From: an uncultured Nocardioides sp.
Lineage (GTDB): Bacteria; Actinomycetota; Actinomycetes; Propionibacteriales; Nocardioidaceae
Length of the DNA: 64,000 nt
Direction of reading: 5' to 3'
Assembly: GCF_947488515.1 (NCBI RefSeq)
Contig: NZ_CANKZF010000001.1
Coordinates: 744,001 to 808,000 of the forward strand
In this document: positions 45,081-53,900 of the stretch, piece by piece
Layout: each line of letters begins with the position of its first letter
How positions within the stretch are numbered: the stretch's first letter is position 1
Notes under the pieces: generated by a model
What the model was told of the DNA's origin: nothing
Database searches by the model: none
Seen by the model: the letters and a program-made list of their open reading frames with translations, nothing else
Translations under genes and position numbers: made by a program

Positions 45081-46901
45081 TCAGAGGGCGGCCGCACGGG
45101 CCAGCTCCTCCTCGACGACCGACGGGTCGAGCTTGGTGAAGACCGGCGTCGGCTTGTCGACCTTCGCGCCGACCACGACCGGGCGTGACTCCCACGCGGG
45201 CGTCGAGGTGTACTCGCCGGTGATGACGGAGTACGACGTGTGCCCGGCGCCGTTGTCGGGCTCGAGCTCGTCGACCTGCTCGATGCGCGGCATCGGCATG
45301 AACTCGCCCTCGCCGCCGAGCACCGTGTGCACCTTGTTGGCCGCGTGGGGCAGGAACGGTGACAGCAGCGTGTTGCAGTCGGCCACGCACTGTGCGGCGA
45401 CGTGGAGGACCGTGCCGAGGCGCTCGCGCTGCGCGTCGTCCTTCATCTTGTAGGGCTCGGTGACCGTGAGGTACTTGTTCACCTCGCCGACGACCCGCAT
45501 CGCCTCGGCGATCGCGGCCCGGAGCCGGTGCTTCTCCACCAGCTCGCCGACCGACGTGAAGCCGTCACGGACCGTCGCGAGCACCTGCTCATCGACCTCC
45601 TCGAGCGGGCCGGCCGCGGGGATCTCGCCGAAGCTCTTGGCGATCATCGTGGCGGTGCGGTTGACCAGGTTGCCCCAGCCGGCGACGAGCTCGGAGTTGT
45701 TGCGGGTGACGAAGTCGGCCCACGTGAAGGCGGCGTCGGACGTCTCCGGGCCGGCGGCGCAGATGTAGTAGCGCAGCGCGTCGGGGCTGTAGCGGGCGAG
45801 GAAGTCACCCACGTAGATGACGTTGCCCCGGCTGGTGGAGAACTGCGAGTCGCCGAACGTCAGGAACTCGCTGGAGACCACCTCGGTCGGCAGGTTGAGC
45901 GTGCCGAAGGGGCCGGGCTCGCCACCCTTGTCGCCCGCGCCGTTGTAGGCCAGCAACTCGGCCGGCCAGATCTGGGAGTGGAAGACGATGTTGTCCTTGC
46001 CCATGAAGTAGTAGGACTCGGCGTCCGCGTCGTTCCACCACTCGCGCCACTTGTCCGGGCTCGTCCCCTCCTTCTCGGCCAGGCGCCGCGCCCACTCGAT
46101 GGAGGCGGACAGGTAGCCGATGACGGCGTCGAACCAGACGTAGAGCCGCTTGGTCGGCTGGTCCTCCCAGCCCGGCACCGGGATCCCCCAGTCGATGTCG
46201 CGGGTCATCGCCCGCGGGCGGATCTCCTTGAGGATGTTCTGGCTGAACTTGATGACGTTGGGCCGCCACAGGCCGGTGGCCTCGCGCTGGTCGAGCCACT
46301 CCCCCAGCGCCTCCGCGAGCGCGGGCAGGTCGAGGAACCAGTGCTGCGTGTCCTTGAACTCCGGGGTCTCGCCGTTGATCTTGGACCGCGGGTCGATGAG
46401 GTCGGTCGGGTCGAGCTGGTTGCCGCAGTTGTCGCACTGGTCGCCGCGCGCCTCCTTGTAGCCGCAGATGGGGCAGGTGCCCTCGATGTAGCGGTCCGGA
46501 AGGGTGCGCCCGGTCGAGGGGCTGATGGCGGTCTTCGTCGTCTCCTCGACCATGTAGCCGTTGCGGCGGCAGGTCTCGAACATCTCCTGCACCACGGCGT
46601 AGTGGTTGCCGGTGGTGGTGCGGGTGAAGAGGTCGTACGACAGCCCGAGTCCGCAGAGGTCGTCGACGATCACCTGGTTGTACTTGTCGACCAGCTCGCG
46701 GGCGGGCAGGCCCTCGTTGTCGGCCAGCACCAGGATCGGGGTGCCGTGCTCGTCGGTGCCGCTGACCATGAGGACGTCGTGGCCCGCCATCCGCATGAAC
46801 CGGCTGAAGACGTCGGAGGGCACGCCGAAACCGGCGACGTGGCCGATGTGGCGCGGGCCGTTGGTGTACGGCCAGGCGACGGCAGACAGGACACGGGTCA
46901 T
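45081..46901 (-). CDS. metG: Methionine--tRNA ligase
   Basis: 606-residue class I synthetase charging tRNA-Met. The HIGH motif is [11 protein letters not shown], the zinc knuckle is [17 protein letters not shown] and the KMSKS-equivalent is FSTSRGN. The C-terminal anticodon-binding helical domain is complete; no EMAP/dimerisation domain is appended. There is no Shine-Dalgarno sequence; TAGGCT lies 7 nt before the ATG, so the mRNA is probably leaderless. Confidence 0.96.
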   Translation of the reverse strand: MTRVLSAVAWPYTNGPRHIGHVAGFGVPSDVFSRFMRMAGHDVLMVSGTDEHGTPILVLADNEGLPARELVDKYNQVIVDDLCGLGLSYDLFTRTTTGNHYAVVQEMFETCRRNGYMVEETTKTAISPSTGRTLPDRYIEGTCPICGYKEARGDQCDNCGNQLDPTDLIDPRSKINGETPEFKDTQHWFLDLPALAEALGEWLDQREATGLWRPNVIKFSQNILKEIRPRAMTRDIDWGIPVPGWEDQPTKRLYVWFDAVIGYLSASIEWARRLAEKEGTSPDKWREWWNDADAESYYFMGKDNIVFHSQIWPAELLAYNGAGDKGGEPGPFGTLNLPTEVVSSEFLTFGDSQFSTSRGNVIYVGDFLARYSPDALRYYICAAGPETSDAAFTWADFVTRNNSELVAGWGNLVNRTATMIAKSFGEIPAAGPLEEVDEQVLATVRDGFTSVGELVEKHRLRAAIAEAMRVVGEVNKYLTVTEPYKMKDDAQRERLGTVLHVAAQCVADCNTLLSPFLPHAANKVHTVLGGEGEFMPMPRIEQVDELEPDNGAGHTSYSVITGEYTSTPAWESRPVVVGAKVDKPTPVFTKLDPSVVEEELARAAAL

Positions 46902-46908
46902 GGGCGCA

Positions 46909-46914
46909 AGCCTA
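46909..46914 (-). promoter_or_regulatory. Candidate -10 element of a leaderless metG promoter
   Basis: TAGGCT on the minus strand ends 7 nt before the metG ATG. No clear -35 was seen. Confidence 0.45.
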
Positions 46915-46921
46915 GTGACCG

Positions 46922-46950
46922 GACGCCACCCGGTTTCCCCGGGTGGCGTC
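46922..46950 (-). terminator. Terminator downstream of the nitroreductase gene
   Basis: A perfect 12-bp stem (46922-46933 with 46939-46950) with a 5-nt loop lies 27 bp after the stop of the gene at 46977-47576 and just before the metG start region. Confidence 0.7.
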
Positions 46951-46976
46951 GTGACCAGGTCGAGTGACCGGGAGGG

Positions 46977-47576
46977 TCAGCTGAAGTCGAGGTCGCCGGT
47001 GCGCGAGCGCTTCAGCTCGTAGAAGTAGGGGAACTTCGCGACGGCGACCGCGCCGTCCCACAGCTCACCGGCCTCCTCGCCGCGCGGGATCTTGGAGAGG
47101 ACGGGGCCGAAGAACGCGGACCCGTTGATGTGGATGGTCGGGGTGCCGACGTCGTCACCGACGGGGTCCATGCCCTCGTGGTGGCTCTTGGCGACGGCGT
47201 CGTCGAGCGACGCGTCGTCCCAGGCCTCGATCAGGTCGGCCGGGAGGCCGACGTCGGCGAGCGACGCGGCGACGGTCTCCTTCGAGAGCTCCTCGCCGTT
47301 GTTGTGGCGCCGGGTGCCGATCGCGGTGTACCAGTCACCGAGGGTCTTGTTGTCGTGGTCCTCGGCGATCTTGATCGCGACGCGGACCGGCTTCTCGGTG
47401 CCCTGCAGCATCTCGCGGTAGCCGTCGGGGATGTCCTTGTCCTTGTTGAGGTACGCCAGCGACATCACGTGCCACTGCACGTCGATGTCACGGACCTGCT
47501 CGACCTCGCGGATCCAGCGCGAGGTGATCCAGGCGAACGGGCAGAGCGGGTCGAACCAGAGGTCAGCGGTAGCCAT
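46977..47576 (-). CDS. DsbA-fold mycothiol-dependent nitroreductase homologue (Rv2466c-like)
   Basis: 199-residue thioredoxin/DsbA-fold protein closely resembling mycobacterial Rv2466c (FDPLCPFAWITSRW, HVMSLAYLN, GTPTIHINGSAFFGPVLSKIPRGEEAG). That enzyme uses mycothiol to reduce disulfides and nitroaromatics. The active-site motif is CPFA (Cys12, Ala15), so the second cysteine of the usual CxxC is missing and only monothiol chemistry is possible. It is divergent from pepN and ends at the 12-bp terminator at 46922-46950. Confidence 0.87.
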   Translation of the reverse strand: MATADLWFDPLCPFAWITSRWIREVEQVRDIDVQWHVMSLAYLNKDKDIPDGYREMLQGTEKPVRVAIKIAEDHDNKTLGDWYTAIGTRRHNNGEELSKETVAASLADVGLPADLIEAWDDASLDDAVAKSHHEGMDPVGDDVGTPTIHINGSAFFGPVLSKIPRGEEAGELWDGAVAVAKFPYFYELKRSRTGDLDFS

Positions 47577-47655
47577 GTCCACAACAATTCCTCGCCCCGG
47601 CCACCTATTCCCCACCGATGCGTGCACCACCACACCCCGGTGGCAGGATGCCCGC

Positions 47656-50217
47656 ATGCCTGGAACCAACCTCACCCGGGACGAGGCCGCCACCCGCGCC
47701 GCCCTCCTGGACGTCACGGCGTACACCGTCGACCTGGACCTGACGTCAGCCACCCAGCCCGAGGCGACCACCTTCGTCTCCACCACCACGCTCGAGTTCA
47801 CCTGCCGCGAGCCCGGGGCCGGCACCTTCGCCGACCTGGTCGCTCCCACCGTCCGCGAGATCACCCTCAACGGGCGCAGCCTCGACCCCGCCACGGCGTA
47901 CGCCGACAGCCGCATCGCGCTCGACGGTCTCGAGGAGACCAACACGCTCGTCGTGACCGCGGACTGCGCCTACTCCAACACGGGTGAGGGCCTGCACCGC
48001 TTCGTCGACCCGGCCGACGACAAGGTCTACCTCTACAGCCAGTTCGAGGTGCCCGACGCCCGCCGCGTCTTCACCACCTTCGAGCAGCCGGACCTGAAGG
48101 CCGTCTTCACCTTCACCGTCACCGCCCCGTCGCACTGGGTCGTGGTCTCCAACGCCGCGACGCCCGAGCCCGAGGCCGCCCAGGACGGACAGGGCGACGC
48201 GTCGACGTGGCGCTTCCCCACCACCAAGCGGATGTCGACCTACATCACCGCGATCGTGGCCGGTGAGTACCACGGCGAGTTCGACACCTACGAGGGCAAG
48301 TTCGGCACCATCCCGCTCGGCCACTACTGCCGCCAGTCGCTCAAGGAGCACATGGACACGGCGGAGCTGGTCAAGCTCACCAAGCAGAGCTTCGAGTGGT
48401 TCGAGGAGCAGTTCGACTACCCCTACCCGTTCGGGAAGTACGACCAGCTCTACGTCCCCGAGTACAACGCCGGAGCGATGGAGAACGCCGGCTGCGTGAC
48501 GCTGCGCGACGAGTACCTCCCCCGTAGCCGCCAGCCGCGCTCGTTCTTCGAGTTCCGCGCCTCGGTCATCACCCACGAGATGGCCCACATGTGGTTCGGC
48601 GACCTCGTCACCATGAAGTGGTGGGACGACCTCTGGCTCAACGAGTCGTTCGCCGAGTGGGCCTGCTACTGGTGCGAGGCCAACGCCACCGAGTTCGACG
48701 ACGCGTGGACCGGCTTCGCGAACGCCCGCAAGCAGACCGGCTACCGCGCCGACCAGCTGCCCTCGACGCACCCGATCGCGGCCGACAACGTCGACCTGCA
48801 CGCGGTCGAGGTCAACTTCGACATGATCACCTACGCCAAGGGCGCCTCGGTGCTCAAGCAGCTCGTCGCGTGGGTCGGCATCGACCCCTTCCTGGAGGGC
48901 CTGCGCAGCTACTTCAAGGAGTGGGAGTACGGCAACCCGGAGTTCAAGGACCTGCTCGCCACGCTGGAGAAGTCCTCGGGCCGTGAGCTGCAGGGCTGGG
49001 CCCAGGAGTGGCTGCAGACCGCGGGTGTCAACACGCTCGCCCCGTCGTTCGAGCTCGACGCCGACGGCGCCTACACGGCGTTCGCGGTGAGCCAGACAGC
49101 CCACGACGACTGGCCGACGCTGCGCCGGCACCGGCTCGGCATCGGCCTCTACGACGAGGTCGACGGCCGCCTGGTGCGTCGCGACTACGTCGAGATCGAC
49201 GTCGAGGGCGCGAGCACCGAGGTGCCGGAGCTCGTCGGGGTGAAGCAGCCGGCGCTGCTCCTGCTCAACGACGAGGACCACGCCTACGCCAAGATCCGCC
49301 TCGACGAGCGGTCGCTCGCGACCGCGACCGCGTCGCTGTCCACCTTCGAGGACTCGCTCCCGCGTGCCCTCGTGTGGGGTGCCGCGTGGGACATGACCCG
49401 CGACGGCGAGATGCGCACCCGCGACTGGGCCGATCTGGTCCTGGCCAACATCGGGCAGGAGACCGACGCGTGGGCGGTGACCCGGATCCCGGCGTCCACC
49501 GCGCTGGCGATCAACTTCTACTCCGACCCCGCGCACCGTCCCGAGCTCAAGGCGACCTGGGAGACCGGTCTGCGCGAGCTGCTGCTCGCCGCCGAGCCCG
49601 GCAGCGACCACCAGCTCACCTTCGCCCGGTCGTACGCCGGCGCGGCCCACAGCGACCCCGCGGTCGGCGACCTCATCGGGCTGCTCGACGGGTCGTTCGA
49701 GGTCGAGGGTCTGGCCATCGACCAGGACATGCGCTGGGCGCTGATCACGGCGCTCGCCAAGCAGGGTCGCTTCGGCGACGCGGAGATCGACGCCGAGCTA
49801 GAGGTCGACAAGACCATCTCGGGCAAGGAGCAGGCCGCCGCGGCCCGCGCCGCGCAGCCGACGGCGGAGGCCAAGGCCGCCGCGTGGGACGCGCTCCTCG
49901 ACCCGTCGACGCCCAACGAGACGTCGCGCGAGATCGCGTTCTCGATCTTCCGGTTCGGCCAGGAGGACGTGCTCGCGCCCTACCTCGAGAAGTTCCTCGC
50001 CGCATCCGAGACGCTCGTCGACACGCTGGGCTTCCACAAGGCCTCGACGATCCTCGAGTACGGCTTCCCCAAGCCGCTCGGTTCCGAGGCCACCCTCGGC
50101 CGGCTCGACGAGTGGCTCGCGGCCAGCTCGGCGCCCATGCAGGCGCAGCGCTACGTCGGCGAGGCGCGTGCCGAGATCGCCCGGGCGCTGGCCGCCCAGG
50201 CCTGCGACAAGGCCTGA
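47656..50217 (+). CDS. pepN: Aminopeptidase N (M1 family)
   Basis: 853-residue cytosolic zinc metallopeptidase removing N-terminal residues from peptides. The substrate-binding GAMENAG motif lies near residue 273. HEMAHMWFGDLVTMKWWDD, followed by NESFAEW, gives the HExxH-18-E zinc site. The ERAP1-like C-terminal domain covers the last 300 residues. Length is standard for actinobacterial PepN. ATG 47656 is used; the upstream part of the frame is antisense to the nitroreductase gene. CAGGAT lies 6 nt upstream and may be a -10 or a weak ribosome-binding site. Confidence 0.95.
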   Translation: MPGTNLTRDEAATRAALLDVTAYTVDLDLTSATQPEATTFVSTTTLEFTCREPGAGTFADLVAPTVREITLNGRSLDPATAYADSRIALDGLEETNTLVVTADCAYSNTGEGLHRFVDPADDKVYLYSQFEVPDARRVFTTFEQPDLKAVFTFTVTAPSHWVVVSNAATPEPEAAQDGQGDASTWRFPTTKRMSTYITAIVAGEYHGEFDTYEGKFGTIPLGHYCRQSLKEHMDTAELVKLTKQSFEWFEEQFDYPYPFGKYDQLYVPEYNAGAMENAGCVTLRDEYLPRSRQPRSFFEFRASVITHEMAHMWFGDLVTMKWWDDLWLNESFAEWACYWCEANATEFDDAWTGFANARKQTGYRADQLPSTHPIAADNVDLHAVEVNFDMITYAKGASVLKQLVAWVGIDPFLEGLRSYFKEWEYGNPEFKDLLATLEKSSGRELQGWAQEWLQTAGVNTLAPSFELDADGAYTAFAVSQTAHDDWPTLRRHRLGIGLYDEVDGRLVRRDYVEIDVEGASTEVPELVGVKQPALLLLNDEDHAYAKIRLDERSLATATASLSTFEDSLPRALVWGAAWDMTRDGEMRTRDWADLVLANIGQETDAWAVTRIPASTALAINFYSDPAHRPELKATWETGLRELLLAAEPGSDHQLTFARSYAGAAHSDPAVGDLIGLLDGSFEVEGLAIDQDMRWALITALAKQGRFGDAEIDAELEVDKTISGKEQAAAARAAQPTAEAKAAAWDALLDPSTPNETSREIAFSIFRFGQEDVLAPYLEKFLAASETLVDTLGFHKASTILEYGFPKPLGSEATLGRLDEWLAASSAPMQAQRYVGEARAEIARALAAQACDKA

Positions 50218-50223
50218 CGAGCG

Positions 50224-50328
50224 GGCGCGTCCTGACGCCGCACAGCAGTCGAGTCGGCGCATCCTGACCCCATCGGGGTCGGGATGCGCCGACTCGTCGC
50301 CATTTCGGCGTCAGGACGCGCCGACTCG
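50224..50328. repeat. Nested palindromic intergenic element after pepN
   Basis: Outer perfect 17-bp arms (50224-50240 and 50306-50322) enclose a hairpin with a 14-bp stem (50251-50264 with 50282-50295). This continues through one T-G position into a 6-bp stem (50266-50271 with 50275-50280) and a 3-nt loop. The four arms are variants of one unit with core GGCGCRTCCTGAC, two in each orientation. It lies between convergent genes, 6 bp after each stop, so it can terminate both; its internal repetition suggests a REP-type extragenic repeat. Confidence 0.65.
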
Positions 50329-50333
50329 ACCTG

Positions 50334-50726
50334 TCAGGCGTGGAGGGTGGTCTGCGGCCGGGCGTGCTCGGCGAGCATGGCGATGCCGCGCTGGAGGCCG
50401 ACCAGAAGGTTGCCGGCGGTGAACTCCGAGGTCATCTCCAGGACGGCCAGCTCGACCTCGGCGTCGCTCAGGTGGCGGCGTACCTCGCCGCCGGTGACGA
50501 CCTCGATGACGCGGCGGCGCGGGTCGACGAGCACCAGCACGCTCCGGGCCGGGACCACGAGGCGGTTGTGGAGCCGGGTCGCCCAGGCACGGGTGTCGTC
50601 GCCCTCGACGGGACCGACGTAGACGGAGAACTCGAAGCGGCAGGTCTGCTCGGCGAGACGGATCGTCTTGTCGAGGGCCAGCCGGTCGGACTCGGTCAGC
50701 GCGTCACCAGCGGCCACTTGCGCCAC
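50334..50726 (-). CDS. DUF5130 (TPM-like) domain protein
   Basis: 130-residue soluble protein. RFEFSVYVGPVEGDDTRAWATRLH and VLVLVDPRRRVIEVVTGGEVRRHL resemble the actinobacterial DUF5130 family, related to the TPM domain. Its function is unknown. GTG 50726 overlaps the upstream membrane-protein gene by 23 nt, so the two are co-transcribed. Its stop abuts the palindromic element. Confidence 0.7.
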   Translation of the reverse strand: MAQVAAGDALTESDRLALDKTIRLAEQTCRFEFSVYVGPVEGDDTRAWATRLHNRLVVPARSVLVLVDPRRRVIEVVTGGEVRRHLSDAEVELAVLEMTSEFTAGNLLVGLQRGIAMLAEHARPQTTLHA

Positions 50727-51093
50727 CCGCCCGGGAGTCCTGGCCGTCGGGCGCCGGGAGCTCGGCGACGCCCTGGCGGGGTCCGCCGATCCACTGCGGC
50801 TCGCCGGCCGAGTAGTCCGGCAGCAGCTTCTCGCCGCGGACCATCGACGGCAGGTAGACCGCGACCGCGATCAGCGCGAACAGCAGCAGCGGGATCCCCA
50901 GGTACACCGCGAGGGCGTGCAGCGGATCGAGCTCGAACGGCTGGGTCTGGCCGCCCCAGCCCTCCGGCACCTCGGCGTGGGCCGGCGCGGAGAGCAGGAC
51001 GAGGACCGCGCCGGCGGCCAGGGCCGAGACACGGCCCGTCCGGCGGACGCGCGTGTTGCGGGACGAGCTGGAGGGCCTGACGTGCGTGGTCAC
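50704..51093 (-). CDS. Small exported membrane protein of unknown function
   Basis: About 129 residues. A signal-peptide-like N-terminus (VSALAAGAVLVLLSAPAHA, with an AHA cleavage-type end) is followed by a short extracellular stretch and one membrane span (HALAVYLGIPLLLFALIAVAVYLPSMV), then a cytosolic Pro/Gly-rich tail. GTG 51093 is one of several possible starts; ATG 51114 or 51126 would add up to 11 residues. It is divergent from the MscS gene and overlaps DUF5130. The family was not recognised, although similar proteins accompany DUF5130 in related genomes. Confidence 0.6.
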   Translation of the reverse strand: MTTHVRPSSSSRNTRVRRTGRVSALAAGAVLVLLSAPAHAEVPEGWGGQTQPFELDPLHALAVYLGIPLLLFALIAVAVYLPSMVRGEKLLPDYSAGEPQWIGGPRQGVAELPAPDGQDSRAGGASGRW

Positions 51094-51124
51094 GGGCAAC
51101 AGGGTATCGCCCATACTGGCGGGC

Positions 51125-52246
51125 ATGCCTCACCCCCTCACCACCCCGTTCATTGCCATGACCGAGGTCTCCGGGAGCGAGACCAACCCCTGCGACGCCG
51201 GCGAGGACCTCTGCAACCTGACGTTCGAGCAGACCGGCGACTCCACGCTCGCGACGGCCGCCGACTGGATCGTCGGAAAGCCGTCCGCCCTCCTGGGACT
51301 GATCCTGATCGGACTCGTGGTCAGGTGGATCCTCCACCGGCTGATCGACCGCATCGTCCGCAGGGCCGAGCACGGGATGCTGCCCAACCGGGTCAGCCGT
51401 GCCATCTCCGGCGGCCGGATGGGAGCGGCCCTCAACCTGAGCGAGGACCCCGGCTACACGCGACGGGTCCAGCGCGCCAACACGATGGGGTCGCTGCTCA
51501 AGAGCATCGTCACCGGCGTGGTGCTCACCGTCGTCACGCTCATGTTCATCGCCGAGCTCGGCTACGACATCGCGCCCCTCATCGCCAGCGCCGGGATCAT
51601 CGGCGTGGCCATCGGCTTCGGCTCGCAGGCGCTGGTCAAGGACTTCCTCTCCGGCATCTTCATGATCTTCGAGGACCAGTACGGCGTCGGCGACGAGGTC
51701 GACCTCGGTGAGGCCGCCGGCACGGTCGAGGCCGTCAGCCTGCGCGTCACGCGGCTGCGCGACGTCAACGGCACCGTCTGGTACGTCCGCAACGGCGAGA
51801 TCCTCCGCGTCGGCAACATGAGCCAGAACTGGGCCCGCACGGTCCTCGACGTTGGCGTCACCTATGCCGAGGACCTCGCCCACGTGCAGCGGGTGCTCGC
51901 CGACGTCGCGCACGACCTCTGGGAGGACGAGGACTTCAAGGGCCGCGTCATCGAGGAGCCCTCCGTGTGGGGCGTGCAGGAGCTCGGCCCCGACGGCGTG
52001 CTCGTGCGCGTCGCCCTCAAGACCGCCCCCCTCGAGCAGTGGGCGGTCGCCCGCGAGATGCGGCAGCGGATCAAGGCGCGCTTCGACCTCGAGGGCATCG
52101 AGGTCCCGTTCGCCCAGCGCGTGCTGTGGATCCGGGAGCAGGAGCGCCCCCACCCCTCGCTCACCGACGAGGAGGAGCAGCCGCCCGCCCGGGGCCCGGC
52201 GCAGACCGAGGCCGAGGTCGCCCCCACCGGTGAGACCCCGGCCTGA
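51125..52246 (+). CDS. Small-conductance mechanosensitive channel, MscS family
   Basis: 373-residue channel protein. The first span is near residues 60-80 (ALLGLILIGLVVRWILHRL) and the second is SLLKSIVTGVVLTVVTLMFIA. The pore-lining helix and signature IGFGSQALVKDFLSGIFMIFEDQY lead into the beta domain, and a Pro/Glu-rich cytosolic tail follows. It releases solutes on hypo-osmotic shock. An N-terminal extension carries two Cys (NPCDAGEDLCN), unusual for a small MscS. A CATACT element 7 nt before the ATG suggests a leaderless start. Confidence 0.9.
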   Translation: MPHPLTTPFIAMTEVSGSETNPCDAGEDLCNLTFEQTGDSTLATAADWIVGKPSALLGLILIGLVVRWILHRLIDRIVRRAEHGMLPNRVSRAISGGRMGAALNLSEDPGYTRRVQRANTMGSLLKSIVTGVVLTVVTLMFIAELGYDIAPLIASAGIIGVAIGFGSQALVKDFLSGIFMIFEDQYGVGDEVDLGEAAGTVEAVSLRVTRLRDVNGTVWYVRNGEILRVGNMSQNWARTVLDVGVTYAEDLAHVQRVLADVAHDLWEDEDFKGRVIEEPSVWGVQELGPDGVLVRVALKTAPLEQWAVAREMRQRIKARFDLEGIEVPFAQRVLWIREQERPHPSLTDEEEQPPARGPAQTEAEVAPTGETPA

Positions 52247-52277
52247 GCCCGCTGGGGCGGCACGGGAGGATGGTGGC

Positions 52278-52655
52278 GTGACGACCACCTTCTACGAGGA
52301 GATCGGCGGCGAGCAGACGATCCGCACGATCGTGCACCGCTTCTACGCCGGCGTGGCCGACGACGAGCTGCTGCGCCCGATGTACCCCGAGGAGGACCTC
52401 GGGCCTGCGGAGGAGCGGTTCACGCTGTTCCTGATGCAGTACTGGGGCGGCCCGACGACGTACGGCGACACGCGGGGCCACCCGCGGCTGCGGATGCGCC
52501 ACGCCCCGTTCAGCGTGACGCCCGACGCCGCGCAGCGATGGCTGGTGCACTTCCGCGCCGGGCTCGACGAGGCCGGCCTCACCGAGGAGCAGGACGCGAG
52601 GTTCTGGGACTACGTGACGCACGCGGCCCAGTTCATGGTCAACTCGATGGAGTGA
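52278..52655 (+). CDS. glbO: Group II truncated haemoglobin (GlbO-like)
   Basis: 125-residue 2-over-2 globin. FYEEIGGEQTIRTIVHRFY begins the fold, PMYPEEDLG and QYWGGPTTYGD line the distal side, and the proximal haem-ligand His is in RMRHAPF. Related proteins bind oxygen or detoxify NO/peroxide. GTG 52278 has GGGAGGA about 9 nt upstream and lies 31 bp after the MscS stop. The 3' end overlaps the thioesterase gene by 17 bp in opposite orientation. Confidence 0.92.
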   Translation: MTTTFYEEIGGEQTIRTIVHRFYAGVADDELLRPMYPEEDLGPAEERFTLFLMQYWGGPTTYGDTRGHPRLRMRHAPFSVTPDAAQRWLVHFRAGLDEAGLTEEQDARFWDYVTHAAQFMVNSME

Positions 52656-53499
52656 CGGCCCCGACCATGTCGCGGAACTCCTCAGGCACCGGCGCCGGGC
52701 GTCCGGTCGCGCTGTCGATGCACACGCCGACCACCTTCGCGCGGGCCAGCACGTCGTCGCCGTCGCGGACGACGGACTCGAACACGACCGACGTGCTGCC
52801 GATGTGCGAGACCCAGGTCGAGCAGTCGTAGGGCTCGGCGCGGAAGAGGATCGGGCGCCGGTAGTCGACGTCGGTCTGAGCGACGACGAGGTGGTAGCCC
52901 TGTCCGAGCTCGCGGCCGCTCGCGACCATGAGCTGGATGCGCGCCTCCTGGAAGTACTCGAAGTACTTCACGTTGTTGACGTGGCCGTAGACGTCCACGT
53001 CGCTGAAGCGGACGTGCACCGGGTAGTGCCCGCCCGGCACGTCGACGACCGGGGGCGCCGCAGGCGGTCGCACTGGCTCGTCCGGCTCGAGCAGGCGGCC
53101 GAGCGACTCACGCTCCTCGGCGTGGAGCCGGCGCGGACGCTCGGTGGCGAAGACGTACGGGGTGAGCACCGTGCGCGCCCGGAGGAACACGGTGCGCTCC
53201 CCCGCCTCGTCCTCCTCGAAGACCTCGTAGGCCATCGTGAAGCTCGCGGCGCGGATCTCGGTGACCCAGCACTCGATCGAGACCGGCTCGAAGCCGAAGG
53301 TCAGGGAGGACACGTAGGTCACCTCGTGCCGGACCACCACGACACCCTCGGCCAGGTCCTCGGCACGACTGTCGGGGGCGTGGGTGCGGAACATGTCCAC
53401 CCGCGCCTCTTGGAGGTAGTCGACGTAGGTGACGTTGTTGACGTGGCCGAGCAGGTCGAGGTCGGCCCACCGGAGGGGACAGCGATAGAGGTGCCGCAC
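52639..53499 (-). CDS. Acyl-CoA thioesterase with two fused hotdog domains
   Basis: 286 residues with two 4HBT-type domains. Each starts with the same catalytic pattern: RWADLDLLGHVNNVTYVDYLQEAR at residues 10-33 and RFSDVDVYGHVNNVKYFEYFQEAR near 165-188. A 30-residue Pro-rich linker joins them. The tandem arrangement would form an intramolecular hotdog dimer hydrolysing acyl-CoA. The GTG start has no Shine-Dalgarno sequence. Both active-site Asp residues are present, so both halves could be functional. Confidence 0.87.
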   Translation of the reverse strand: MRHLYRCPLRWADLDLLGHVNNVTYVDYLQEARVDMFRTHAPDSRAEDLAEGVVVVRHEVTYVSSLTFGFEPVSIECWVTEIRAASFTMAYEVFEEDEAGERTVFLRARTVLTPYVFATERPRRLHAEERESLGRLLEPDEPVRPPAAPPVVDVPGGHYPVHVRFSDVDVYGHVNNVKYFEYFQEARIQLMVASGRELGQGYHLVVAQTDVDYRRPILFRAEPYDCSTWVSHIGSTSVVFESVVRDGDDVLARAKVVGVCIDSATGRPAPVPEEFRDMVGAVTPSS

Positions 53500-53580
53500 G
53501 CCCCGATCGTCGCAGACGCGGAGGTTCGGGGCGTGGCGGTGTCAGTCGGTGGCCGGGAGGGCTACCCGTCCTCCCGGCGC

Positions 53581-53763
53581 TCAGGCGGCGAAGTGCAGGC
53601 GGCCGTAGTAGGTGGGGATGGACTCGTGGCGGGCCTTGCGGTCGCTGCGGGTCTCTCGGAGCGTGGCGGGGACGGCGACCGCAGCCAGCGCGACGGCGGC
53701 CAGGGCGGCGATGCCGACGATGACGAGGAGGGCGATGGCGGCGGTGGGGTCGATGAGCTGCAT
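53581..53763 (-). CDS. Small single-pass membrane protein under TetR-type control
   Basis: 60 residues. One long hydrophobic helix (AAIALLVIVGIAALAAVALAAVAV) near the N-terminus is followed by a basic tail (RETRSDRKARHESIPTYYGRLHF). ATG 53763 has AAAGG about 10 nt upstream. Two strong palindromes shared with the divergent TetR gene lie 13-46 bp upstream, so repression by that regulator is likely. Its function is unknown. Confidence 0.65.
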   Translation of the reverse strand: MQLIDPTAAIALLVIVGIAALAAVALAAVAVPATLRETRSDRKARHESIPTYYGRLHFAA

Positions 53764-53775
53764 GGTCCAGTACCT

Positions 53776-53809
53776 TTCTACAGGTGTAGAACTTCTACGT
53801 ATGTAGAAG
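53776..53809. promoter_or_regulatory. Two adjacent TetR-type operators
   Basis: Two 16-bp palindromes, TTCTAC-N4-GTAGAA, lie at 53776-53791 and 53793-53808 with centres 17 bp apart; both arms are perfect in each copy. They sit between the divergent small membrane protein and TetR genes, in sequence much AT-richer than the surroundings. Confidence 0.8.
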
Positions 53810-53900
53810 AATACGCCGCGCAGCGAGGATCGCAAGTCGGGCCGGTAGTGTCCTGCGTCACCGCCGATCCCGACTCCGGTCGGCGCCCGAGGAGGACACC

